From a virus, in the IMG/VR virus record IMGVR_UViG_3300013125_000007, positions 1-62,381 of that record: DNA of 62,381 bases. The stretch is one strand, 5' to 3'. The notes below the pieces were generated by a model, which saw nothing but the letters and a program-made list of their open reading frames with translations, was not told the origin of the DNA and made no database searches. Shown piece by piece: positions 26,116-35,050 of this stretch (positions within the stretch are counted from its first letter, which is position 1; every line of letters begins with the position of its first letter). A program made the position numbers and the translations under genes.

Positions 26116-27654
26116 ATGACAATAAACAATAATCAACGCGTACAATTAGTAGAATCTCCATCTTTCAATAACGATGTTCTAAATAATTTTAAGCAGTTTG
26201 GTATTATATACTTAATAATAAACGATATAACAACCGGAGAATTAATATCTGTAAACACATTTAATCTGGCAGATGGAGGAATATATAACAATTATTTCTT
26301 TATTAGTCAAGATGATAATAACAAATATACTTTAACTTTTAATCCTGGTATGTTTTTTAGAAATATTGGAATAATTGACGGGTCATATAATTATGAATTT
26401 AAATTTACTATACCTAAATTGGGCAATAGTACTAGAAATTATGTTATAAACAGAATTTCTACTTCTAGACTTGAAGTAGAAATTGTTGAGCCTGATATAA
26501 ATAAAACTGAAGAAGATTTACAATTGGACAATTTAATTTCGAATAAAGAATTTAAGGCGTTTATTAATAATAATGACACACCGTTAAATGACACAATATC
26601 TAAATTGAAAACTTATATAAACTTTGGTAATATTAATAGTTTCTTAATTGTTAATTCATACTACTATCAATATAAATTATATTTAAAATTGTATGAACCA
26701 CTTTCTGAAGAAGTGGATAATTATTCTAGGTTTATAATTGAAGAAGATATTATTAATAGTATACGTGGAGATATAACATTATATACTGAATCAGAATTAT
26801 TAAAAGAGTTAGTAGATGATATACCTGCTGTATTTACTAATCCAATACCTGCTGACGAAACCGAATTATTAAATTATACAATACTAAAACAAAATTCTAT
26901 TTCTACAAATGAACACTTGAATTATAATATAAGTTCTTCATTGGAAGGAATTAGTTTGAATACTGACTATAGAATATTTAATAGGTTTATACATTATTCA
27001 ACTTCAGTTAATAGAATACAAAATTTTAAAACTAAAATACAAAGTATAGAATATTATAACTCAAAAATAGATGAATATAATGCAACGACAGATGCTCCAG
27101 TATATGCTACATCTAGTGTAAATTATTATACAAATTTAAAAAATGATATACTTATGTCGTTTGATTCATTTGAAAAATATTTATATTACCAAAGTGCATC
27201 TAATGTCGATATAGATGAATTTTATAGTTCGTCAAACGAACCAGTTCAATTTGTTGTTCAGCCATGGCCTAAATCAAACTCAAGTAAACCATATACATTA
27301 TATTATTCTACATCTAGTCAAGTAACAAATTGGTATAATGAACTAATAACTGAATCTGAAATATATGATAATAAAAATCCTGATAAATTAACAAATTTTA
27401 TTCCTATGGAAATACGCAACAATGTGTTTAATGAACCATATGTTAAACTTATAAATATGGTATCACATTTTTTTGATACTAGATATAATTATATAAAAGA
27501 AATGACATCGATAAATAGAATACATCCAGATATTAATAAAGGTATACCAAAAGATTTAATAATATCAAGATTAAATCACTTTGGGTTTGATGCCAAGAGT
27601 GGATTTTCTACTATGCCATTCAATGTAACAACGCCAATTTCACAATCTATATGA
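26116..27654 (+). CDS. Putative tail/baseplate structural protein
   Basis: This is a 512-residue protein with N-terminal beta structure and an Asn/Ser/Tyr-rich helical middle. A TATATTTAAT motif lies four bases before its start, which is too close for a promoter of this gene unless the mRNA is leaderless. Its C-terminus (NRIHPDINKGIPKDLIISRLNHFGF) runs into the very large next gene with a 1-bp gap. In related phages this neighbourhood encodes wedge or fibre-base proteins. No family match is certain. Confidence 0.5.
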   Translation: MTINNNQRVQLVESPSFNNDVLNNFKQFGIIYLIINDITTGELISVNTFNLADGGIYNNYFFISQDDNNKYTLTFNPGMFFRNIGIIDGSYNYEFKFTIPKLGNSTRNYVINRISTSRLEVEIVEPDINKTEEDLQLDNLISNKEFKAFINNNDTPLNDTISKLKTYINFGNINSFLIVNSYYYQYKLYLKLYEPLSEEVDNYSRFIIEEDIINSIRGDITLYTESELLKELVDDIPAVFTNPIPADETELLNYTILKQNSISTNEHLNYNISSSLEGISLNTDYRIFNRFIHYSTSVNRIQNFKTKIQSIEYYNSKIDEYNATTDAPVYATSSVNYYTNLKNDILMSFDSFEKYLYYQSASNVDIDEFYSSSNEPVQFVVQPWPKSNSSKPYTLYYSTSSQVTNWYNELITESEIYDNKNPDKLTNFIPMEIRNNVFNEPYVKLINMVSHFFDTRYNYIKEMTSINRIHPDINKGIPKDLIISRLNHFGFDAKSGFSTMPFNVTTPISQSI

Positions 27655-27655
27655 T

Positions 27656-30600
27656 ATGCTAAATCCTTTAACACAATATAACGAAAAAATACAATACGAC
27701 CCTAACACTGATTATATTGTATATAAAGATATAACATTAGAAATTTGGAATAGAATTTTAAATAATTTACCATATCTTTATAAGACCAAAGGTACAATCC
27801 GTGGTATTAAAGCATTAGTTACATGTTACGGTATACCATCATCCTTATTATCAATTGTTGAATACGGTGGGCCAGATTTAGATCCTGTTAATCAAATTTA
27901 TAACGAATATTCAATAGATAATTTTTCGTACGCAGCTCAATTCAATATGAGTCAAAGTATTCAATTTGATTGGACATCATCATTATACAATAGATTTCCA
28001 AGTTCAGTCCAATTTAGATTTTTAATTCCAATAACTGGATATGATCAAACTAGTATGTCACTCGTAGAAGTACCAGGGAGTTGGTCACTGTCAGTTATAC
28101 CAACTGGTACTGAATATGGTGGAAAAATTAAATTTTCTATTTTAACTGGAAGTAATGTATATGCATCATTAACATCAAGTGATATGCGTTTATATGATGG
28201 TCAATTTAATTTTGTAACTATACAAAGAGAAAATGCGATTGATACTCAAATTGATCAGAATTATAGCCTATATGTTAAAAAATATGATAATTTAATATTA
28301 GAATCATCTAAGGAAATATTATTTGTTCCTAGTGCATCTAATAATACATGGGCATCTGCTGGAACATTCTTATTAGGTGGAAGTGGTTCACAATTTGCGC
28401 ATTCATTTGATGGCTCAATTGATGAATTGAGATTTTGGGATAGTGCACTCTTAGAATCAACTATCGATTCTCATACTAAATTTCCTCAATCAATAATTGG
28501 CAATTATATTACATCATCATATACTGATTTAATATTGCGTATATCATTTGATAATCCTGTGCCTTTTGATACGTCAAGCGCAGTTTCTATTCCAAGTTGG
28601 AATGAAGTACAACCACTTGGATTAAATAGTGGACAATATACTGGAATTACGGTATCGTCTACTGGTGATTCAATTGTCATAGCCAATCAAAACGCGAAAA
28701 TAATGAAGAGTACAAATTATGCATCTTCGTTTACTGACATTACTCCTGCTACATTTGATGGTAGTACGTGGAACACACTTGCAATGTCAGATGATGGTTC
28801 TGTAATTTTGGCTGGAGATAGTAATGCATTAATTGCTGCTCTCAGTATTGACGGTGGGTCTAATTGGTATACAACTAGACATCCTGTTGCATCCAATAGT
28901 TGGAATGGTGCAACAGTTAGTGGTGACGGAAATACATTACTATTAGGTACGGGCTTTAAGATTTTCATATCAACTGACGTTGGATTAAATTGGACACAGG
29001 TTGATGCATTTGCAGGTAATACTATATATGAAGCAACTTGGATTAATTATGATGGTAGTATTATAATTTTAGGTACTTCAATTCCATATAGTCCGTATAC
29101 ACAAAAATTTTTATATAAGACAGTAGATGGTGGAGCAAATTGGACAACTATATCTTCAACAATACCGACGTTATTAAGTTATTATAGTGTTGCTGCATCT
29201 GATAATGGTAATATTATATTATGTGCCGGATATGAATCAGCAGTAGGTTACCATACATATTTAAGCACTGATGGTGGAACAAATTGGACAGAGGTAAATC
29301 AAGCAGGACACACCCAATGGAAAATGGTTAAAGTTAGTAGTGACGGAAGTTTACTTATTATGGGTTCATCAGATGGTGGATTTTTTATTTCTACTAACAG
29401 TGGTTCAACTTGGACAGAATATACAACCCCAGGTGCAGTCTTTAATTATCTTGTTACTGGAATTAATACAACAGGTACAAAAATACTTACATCGGACAGT
29501 AGTAAACTTTGGTTTATCAATATTGTAACATGGCACGGAATTCCATTATTATCTAATGAAGCGCCTCAAAATTTATATTTATTAAACGGATTAAATTTTT
29601 ATGGCTGGACAAACATTACTACATATCCGTTTGGTTACCATTATTATCAATACCGCAGTTCAATACGTCCAATAAATATTGGTTCAACTAGATTAACATC
29701 AAATAAAATACGATTTGAAAATACTACTACTAAAGATAATGTTTTACAATTAGGAAAAACAACAGAAGTTGGTCAATATGATTATTCAAAATTAGATAAT
29801 GCAAAATTAGGATTAAATTTTAATCCAATAGAATTATTAAATGAAAACATAGTTAGAACATTAGCAATTGAAGATAGTGGCAATTGGGTCGGTTCACCTT
29901 CTAGTATGTATGATTCAAGTTATACAGATTTAGATTTACTTAAGAAATATTATTTTTCATTATATCCTAATACAGGTACAATAAAAGAATACATAAATTA
30001 TATTAGATTTTATGATAAGTCTTTATTTGAACATATTAAACAGATGATACCTGCAAGAACAAAATTATCAGTAGGAATAATTTATGAATCAAATGTTTTA
30101 GAAAGACCTAAGTATCAATATAAAAAACCATATTTATCAATAGATGATAATAGTACTTCTATAAACCTGGCAGCTGAATATAAAAACCAGTATATGTCAT
30201 CGGAAAATATTTCATATGACCTCATATTATCAGGTTCTAGTATTAAAAAAGATATTTTAAGTGGCGTGTCAGATTTAACTACACAAATTCCTCAAACTTT
30301 TACAGAATTAAATTCATTAAATTTTGGGGTTGATACTATATATAGTATATTATCATTGAATATGTCTACCTCATTTAGTAGTAGTTTAGACAGTATAGTC
30401 AATCCAATTGTTAATTTTGATTCAAATTATTTAATATGTGGAGAATATAGAAAATCTGATAGTCAAAAATATAATCCAGTTGACGGATATCCAGATGGGC
30501 ATTATAAAAATTATTTAGGTTATAATACTGCTGAACAAAGACAAAAATATATTGGATGTTTGCAGAATTCAACTACAACATTAGATTTAAATTCGCCAGT

Positions 30601-30673
30601 AGAAGTTTGGTCAGTAGATAATACAATTTTAAGAAAAAACGATAACGGAATTACAAAATTAGAAACATTATAA
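27656..30673 (+). CDS. Giant baseplate/tail protein with LamG-like domain and inserted beta-propeller
   Basis: This is a 1005-residue protein. Residues 1-85 contain WNRILNNLPYLYKTKGTIRGIKALV, which looks like a conserved attachment region. About 95-285 is a LamG/concanavalin-like domain ending in GSIDELRFWDSAL. About 310-628 carries seven repeats of the type S-x-D/T-G-x-x-x-L-x-G alternating with Asp-box (BNR) motifs such as STDGGTNWTE and TVDGGANWTT, which indicates a seven-bladed propeller. About 630-1005 resumes a tail-type fold (PFGYHYYQYRSSIRPINIG, IRFYDKSLFEHIKQMIPAR). The propeller probably binds glycans and looks inserted. Confidence 0.72.
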   Translation: MLNPLTQYNEKIQYDPNTDYIVYKDITLEIWNRILNNLPYLYKTKGTIRGIKALVTCYGIPSSLLSIVEYGGPDLDPVNQIYNEYSIDNFSYAAQFNMSQSIQFDWTSSLYNRFPSSVQFRFLIPITGYDQTSMSLVEVPGSWSLSVIPTGTEYGGKIKFSILTGSNVYASLTSSDMRLYDGQFNFVTIQRENAIDTQIDQNYSLYVKKYDNLILESSKEILFVPSASNNTWASAGTFLLGGSGSQFAHSFDGSIDELRFWDSALLESTIDSHTKFPQSIIGNYITSSYTDLILRISFDNPVPFDTSSAVSIPSWNEVQPLGLNSGQYTGITVSSTGDSIVIANQNAKIMKSTNYASSFTDITPATFDGSTWNTLAMSDDGSVILAGDSNALIAALSIDGGSNWYTTRHPVASNSWNGATVSGDGNTLLLGTGFKIFISTDVGLNWTQVDAFAGNTIYEATWINYDGSIIILGTSIPYSPYTQKFLYKTVDGGANWTTISSTIPTLLSYYSVAASDNGNIILCAGYESAVGYHTYLSTDGGTNWTEVNQAGHTQWKMVKVSSDGSLLIMGSSDGGFFISTNSGSTWTEYTTPGAVFNYLVTGINTTGTKILTSDSSKLWFINIVTWHGIPLLSNEAPQNLYLLNGLNFYGWTNITTYPFGYHYYQYRSSIRPINIGSTRLTSNKIRFENTTTKDNVLQLGKTTEVGQYDYSKLDNAKLGLNFNPIELLNENIVRTLAIEDSGNWVGSPSSMYDSSYTDLDLLKKYYFSLYPNTGTIKEYINYIRFYDKSLFEHIKQMIPARTKLSVGIIYESNVLERPKYQYKKPYLSIDDNSTSINLAAEYKNQYMSSENISYDLILSGSSIKKDILSGVSDLTTQIPQTFTELNSLNFGVDTIYSILSLNMSTSFSSSLDSIVNPIVNFDSNYLICGEYRKSDSQKYNPVDGYPDGHYKNYLGYNTAEQRQKYIGCLQNSTTTLDLNSPVEVWSVDNTILRKNDNGITKLETL

Positions 30674-30685
30674 TAGGAGACAGAT

Positions 30686-31300
30686 ATGTCATATCTTGAC
30701 AATTCAAGTATCACAGTAGATGCTATATTAACAAAGCGCGGTAGAGAAAAATTTGCACAAGGAGATTTTAATATAACTAAATTTTCTTTGTCAGATGATG
30801 AAATTGATTATAGGTTATATGATGTAACTAACCCATCAGGTTCAGACTATTACGCAGTTGCACTTGAGAATTTACCTCTTTTAGAAGCTATACCAGATGA
30901 TACTATGTTAATGAAAAATAAATTAATTACATTACCAAAACCTCAAACTACGATACCTAAAATTACAGTTAATTCAACTACGTGGGTGGTTGGGACAAAT
31001 GATATATCACAAGAGATAGTAATTGGACCTTCTAATATTAATGTAACATATGGATATACTGTTACTAATTTTAATTATGATAAATTTGAATTAATACCTT
31101 TTGTTCCTACTGGACAAACTGCTCCAGTAAATGCTAGTAATATAATTCCAACATCAGGTAATGTTCAAGTAATGGTTTGCAGAGCATTTAAAATAATGGG
31201 AAAAGCATTAACAAGTGTAGGTATAGTCAATATTGAAGGTAATGAAGCGGGGGGTAGTATAGTACTTAATGTTACAATTAATAAGAGTGAAGATAGATAG
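30686..31300 (+). CDS. Conserved tail-region structural protein of T4-like environmental phages
   Basis: This 204-residue protein has a strong AGGAG ribosome-binding site. The N-terminus (YLDNSSITVDAILTKRGRE, then FNITKFSLSDDEIDY and LPLLEAIPDDTMLMK) is the hallmark of a protein family recurrent in cyanophages and other marine T4-like phages, located with baseplate genes. The C-terminal ~90 residues are beta-rich. The precise role is unknown; probably an outer baseplate or tail-tip component. Confidence 0.65.
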   Translation: MSYLDNSSITVDAILTKRGREKFAQGDFNITKFSLSDDEIDYRLYDVTNPSGSDYYAVALENLPLLEAIPDDTMLMKNKLITLPKPQTTIPKITVNSTTWVVGTNDISQEIVIGPSNINVTYGYTVTNFNYDKFELIPFVPTGQTAPVNASNIIPTSGNVQVMVCRAFKIMGKALTSVGIVNIEGNEAGGSIVLNVTINKSEDR

Positions 31301-31355
31301 GTTAAAAAAAGTATATTACACGCATTAATAAATTAAAATAATACGGAGAAAGTAA

Positions 31356-32381
31356 ATGTCATTTACACAATTTAATAAAGACGAAGATATAGTACAAGAT
31401 GCCAGAACTAGAATTACACGAGGTTTATGGTCTAATGGAGTCGGCACAATGACAACATTCGTAACTGCATCTGGTCTAGATATGTCAAGTTCACCTGGAA
31501 AATATTATTATAATGTATATGCGACGGCAGCCGCGACAGGTAGTTCTGAAGCTGAATTTTCAGTTGCATACGCACACATTTCAGGTGGTGGAGCATTATC
31601 TACAGATATTGATCAACCTACTAAGGCTATATATGGTCAATACGCAACTATGTTATCAAATAACCCAAAATCTATATTAACATATGGATCTAAAACATAC
31701 AGTGCAACTTTAGGTGTAACAGAGTCATCTACATTTAATGATTTTATTGCTATTAGTATTAAGAGATCAAATCTCAAGAGTACAATGGATCCAGGTAACT
31801 GGCAATTAACTCTTAAAGGTATTAATAATGTATATCTAAGTCTTGTAGATAATAGTAATGGTTCTACTGATAACATTGTAACAGAAGATACTTATTATGG
31901 CATTGTTAGTGGTAGCATTAATGATGGAATTTATAATCCAACTACACCTGTATACTATGGAAAATTTTATCCTAAACATGGTGTACTATTGATAGATCCA
32001 CTTATAGTATCTCAATCCGCGACATTTTTATATAATTCAGGTAGTGATGGATATAAAAATAATCACGGGTATTTCTTTGACATTATTAGCAACGGGGCAT
32101 ATTTTGAAGGTAGATCAGCTGAATCAATTTCATCTACTCATTATTTTGTAAGAGTTAAAAATAAACAATATAATTTTACTAACAACCCAACTTTTGTATC
32201 TAGTTCCAATGGTGTTGATTATGTTCTTTATTCTGAATTTCAAAATGATCCAAAAACATTTATAACAACAGTCGGTTTATATAATGATTTTAATGAATTA
32301 TTAGCAGTTGCTAAGTTAAGTAAACCAATTAAGAAATCATTTTCAAGTGAAACACTTATAAAAGCCAGAATAGATTTTTAA
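31356..32381 (+). CDS. Putative tail-tip/fibre-associated protein, paralogue 1
   Basis: This is a 341-residue beta-rich protein with an AGGT/CGGAG ribosome-binding site. Its final ~75 residues (YNFTNNPTF, then ITTVGLYNDFNELLAVAKLS and KPIKKSF) are clearly related to the C-terminus of the next protein, which ends with the same order of motifs. Such domains recur in tail proteins of T4-like environmental phages. It sits after the conserved 204-residue protein and before its paralogue with a 12-bp gap. Confidence 0.6.
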   Translation: MSFTQFNKDEDIVQDARTRITRGLWSNGVGTMTTFVTASGLDMSSSPGKYYYNVYATAAATGSSEAEFSVAYAHISGGGALSTDIDQPTKAIYGQYATMLSNNPKSILTYGSKTYSATLGVTESSTFNDFIAISIKRSNLKSTMDPGNWQLTLKGINNVYLSLVDNSNGSTDNIVTEDTYYGIVSGSINDGIYNPTTPVYYGKFYPKHGVLLIDPLIVSQSATFLYNSGSDGYKNNHGYFFDIISNGAYFEGRSAESISSTHYFVRVKNKQYNFTNNPTFVSSSNGVDYVLYSEFQNDPKTFITTVGLYNDFNELLAVAKLSKPIKKSFSSETLIKARIDF

Positions 32382-32393
32382 TAGTCAAGCGGT

Positions 32394-33176
32394 ATGGCAT
32401 ATAAATATATAGATCCCAATACTATAAATATATCTAAATTTAAAGTATATAAGTCTTGGGCATGTAATCAATATACAACGAGCAGCATTAATGTAAAAGT
32501 GCAAACTGGAACATATTCCAGTATACCAGTTAGAGAATTGGGAGATGTTAACCCGGATGGGTCATATAAAAAATTAGTATGGCATTCTATTAACAATTTA
32601 TTCTATGAAACCGGTTCACTTAATTATTATAAATTTCTTAACTCCAATGCAGTATCAATTATTACACGTAGTATACAAGATACAATTTCTGTTATAACAA
32701 TAGACAAAGATACTTTCGGTGAATCAATTAAAAAGGGATCTGTAGTTATTGAAACTGGGTCTCTTATATTTCTAGACGATTCAAACTATAATTTGTATGT
32801 AAGTGGAACATCACCTCATAATGTAATAGGTAATGTTTTATATGAACACGGTAAAATTATTATTACAAGTTCAAGCTATGCATCTACATTTGAAACATAT
32901 GAAATACAATTTAAATCTACATTTGAAATAACAGAACATGAGTATTCATGTATTATTAATTCATCTGAGTTTAATTATACTATGAATCCGACCGCAATTA
33001 GTGGAAGTAATGATAATTATTTACCAATGTTTACATCATCTTTAGAATCACCACTCATTACTACTATAGGTTTATATAATAGTCTAAATGAATTATTAAT
33101 GGTAGCTAAACTACCTCGACCTTATAGACGTAACTACGATTTAGATACAACATTTATAATAAAATTTGATACATAA
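32394..33176 (+). CDS. Putative tail-tip/fibre-associated protein, paralogue 2
   Basis: This is a 260-residue protein sharing the C-terminal module of the preceding gene (FNYTMNPTA, ITTIGLYNSLNELLMVAKLP, RPYRR). The N-terminal part (about 1-185) differs. Tandem placement and a shared end domain suggest duplication followed by divergence, or two subunits docking to the same site. Confidence 0.6.
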   Translation: MAYKYIDPNTINISKFKVYKSWACNQYTTSSINVKVQTGTYSSIPVRELGDVNPDGSYKKLVWHSINNLFYETGSLNYYKFLNSNAVSIITRSIQDTISVITIDKDTFGESIKKGSVVIETGSLIFLDDSNYNLYVSGTSPHNVIGNVLYEHGKIIITSSSYASTFETYEIQFKSTFEITEHEYSCIINSSEFNYTMNPTAISGSNDNYLPMFTSSLESPLITTIGLYNSLNELLMVAKLPRPYRRNYDLDTTFIIKFDT

Positions 33177-33190
33177 TAAAAGAAAAGATT

Positions 33191-33715
33191 ATGAATATCC
33201 ACAGTGCAAAGGCCAAAGGGAGAAACCTCCAAAAGAAAGTTAAACAATTAATTTTAGAAACATGGACAACATTAGAAGACGACGATGTAAGATCAACATC
33301 GATGGGTTGTTCAGGTGAAGATATTTTATTTTCACCTGCTGCCAGAAAATTGTTTCCATTTTCAGTAGAATGTAAAAATCAAGAAAATGTAAATTTACAA
33401 AAATCAATAGATCAAAGTGAATATAATAGTAGAGTAGGAATTATTCCAGTATTAATTATAAAGAAAAATCATAAACCTATTTATGCAATATTTAAATCTG
33501 GTTTATTATTACCTAGACTTAAAATTAATTTACAAGAATTTATACCATTACACAGAACAACATTTTCACCGAAAATTAATATATGGAAAGAAATAGATTC
33601 ATTCAATAAAGAAGAATTTGTATTTAATTTTCCATATAAAAATTCAATTTATAGTTGTATGAAATTTGATAAGTTATTAGAATTAGTAAAAAATTATTTG
33701 TTGATAACTACTTAA
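33191..33715 (+). CDS. PD-(D/E)XK-type endonuclease
   Basis: This 174-residue protein begins with AKGRNLQKKVKQLILE, where a Glu in the first helix is typical of restriction-like nucleases. It then shows SGEDILFS (G-E-D, the metal-binding acidic residue) and FSVECKNQE, an E-x-K catalytic motif. It resembles small phage Holliday-junction-resolvase or RecB-like nucleases. It is encoded just before a primase and an Mre11-Rad50 protein, supporting a DNA-repair or recombination role. Confidence 0.72.
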   Translation: MNIHSAKAKGRNLQKKVKQLILETWTTLEDDDVRSTSMGCSGEDILFSPAARKLFPFSVECKNQENVNLQKSIDQSEYNSRVGIIPVLIIKKNHKPIYAIFKSGLLLPRLKINLQEFIPLHRTTFSPKINIWKEIDSFNKEEFVFNFPYKNSIYSCMKFDKLLELVKNYLLITT

Positions 33716-33841
33716 TAAAATTATCAATAATATTTCATAATAAATATAATTAAAGTATTGTTCTATAATTAAAATTTATTTTTCAAAATATTTTACCAAA
33801 TCAACATTTTTCTTAAAACTTTAATACATATAATAAAGGAA

Positions 33842-34015
33842 CTTGATATTTGTGATTGTGGAAACAATATAAATCGAGACATTAATGGTGCAATAAACAT
33901 TTACAAACAATTTGTGGGTGATTATAATCCGTTATTTGAAACATTAATTGTTTCAGAAAGATTTGATTGGTGTCATATCAATCAAATGAACAGAAATTAT
34001 AATTTTTATAATTAA
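33842..34015 (+). pseudogene. Relic of a TnpB/IS605 OrfB C-terminus
   Basis: This lies inside the only gene-free gap over 300 bp (33716-34069). In frame, 57 codons to the TAA at 34013 encode CDCGNN followed by NRDINGAINI. These are the end of the zinc-finger (C-x-C-G) and RuvC-III (R-D-x-N-A/G-A-x-N-I) motifs of TnpB-type RNA-guided nucleases. The open frame reaches back to about 33774 but has no ATG and no recognisable RuvC-I/II, so it is a 3' fragment of a decayed gene. The first CXXC pair is not recognisable. Confidence 0.68.
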
Positions 34016-34040
34016 TTATTTAATTTATAGATTTTTGTAT

Positions 34041-34050
34041 TATATTTATA
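34041..34050 (+). promoter_or_regulatory. TATATTTATA motif (candidate late promoter)
   Basis: An exact TATATTTATA, 19 bases before the TTG start of the primase gene, between the TnpB relic and the replication genes. A late promoter upstream of a primase would be unusual in T4, so this could instead be a general promoter box or chance. Confidence 0.3.
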
Positions 34051-34069
34051 ATAAATTGAACGGTTATTT

Positions 34070-35050
34070 TTGCAATTAAATATACTCAATATACTAGAAA
34101 AAGTTTTAGGTCAATCAGCTGACATTATTAAAGATGACGCGGCATTTTGGTGTCCAGTTTGTAAAAATGAAAAACATAAAAAAAAATTAGTTGTTAACTT
34201 AAACCCAAATCATGAGAGGTACGGTTGGTGGAGATGTTGGATATGTAAAGATGAAAATAAAATGGGTGGAAAAAACCTAGTATCTCTTTTATATAGACTT
34301 AAAGCATCAAAAGACGATATAAATAATTTATCTAAACAATTAGATACAGGAACGTTATTAGTTAAAAAAGATTTATCGAAAGATTTATTTTCAGATGAAG
34401 TTGAAGATAAAACAATTACTGTTAATTTACCATCTCACTTTCATCCATTATATGAATACAAAAGTTCATCTGAATATCATGACGCACTAAAATATATTGC
34501 AAACAGAGGTTTAAGTTTTTCTGATATAATTAAATATAATATTGGATATTGTGAATCAGGAGAGTATGCTCATAGATTAATAATCCCATCTTATGATGAT
34601 ATAGGTAAATTAAATTATTTTGTATCTAGAACATATTATGATAGTATAAAATTAAAATATAAAAATCCTAAAATAAATAAAGATGATATAATTATATTCG
34701 ATTTATTTGTAAACTGGAAAATGCCCATACTAATCTGTGAAGGTGTATTTGATGCAATTTCGGCCAAACGAAATTCAATACCGTTATTAGGTAATTCACT
34801 TTCAAGTGCGTTGAATAAAAAAATTATAAAGGAAAATGTAAAAGAGGTTATTTTAGCATTAGATATGGATATTATTAATACGTCACTTAAATATATAGAA
34901 AAATTTATATCAAATGGAATTTCTGTTAAATTTATAAATATGGATAAAAAGGACCCATCTGAATTAGGATTTAAAAAGTTTATAGAACTATATAATAATG
35001 CAACACCCATGCACTTTGAAGATTTAATTAGATTAAAAATGAAAATATGA
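34070..35050 (+). CDS. DnaG-type DNA primase
   Basis: This is a 326-residue protein from TTG 34070. The zinc-binding domain has CPVC (28-31) and CWIC (56-59). The TOPRIM core has CEGVFDAISA with E224 and the LALDMD motif with D265 and D267. The segment NRGLSFSDIIKYNIGYC (about 148-164) is typical of the primase RNA-polymerase N-subdomain. It synthesises RNA primers with the replicative helicase, as T4 gp61. The last 4 bases overlap the Mre11-Rad50 start (ATGA). Confidence 0.88.
   Translation: MQLNILNILEKVLGQSADIIKDDAAFWCPVCKNEKHKKKLVVNLNPNHERYGWWRCWICKDENKMGGKNLVSLLYRLKASKDDINNLSKQLDTGTLLVKKDLSKDLFSDEVEDKTITVNLPSHFHPLYEYKSSSEYHDALKYIANRGLSFSDIIKYNIGYCESGEYAHRLIIPSYDDIGKLNYFVSRTYYDSIKLKYKNPKINKDDIIIFDLFVNWKMPILICEGVFDAISAKRNSIPLLGNSLSSALNKKIIKENVKEVILALDMDIINTSLKYIEKFISNGISVKFINMDKKDPSELGFKKFIELYNNATPMHFEDLIRLKMKI

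Noticed and set aside
29340-29528. 62-codon + strand frame inside the propeller-containing gene
   Set aside because: Shadow frame; the main frame carries the Asp-box repeats.
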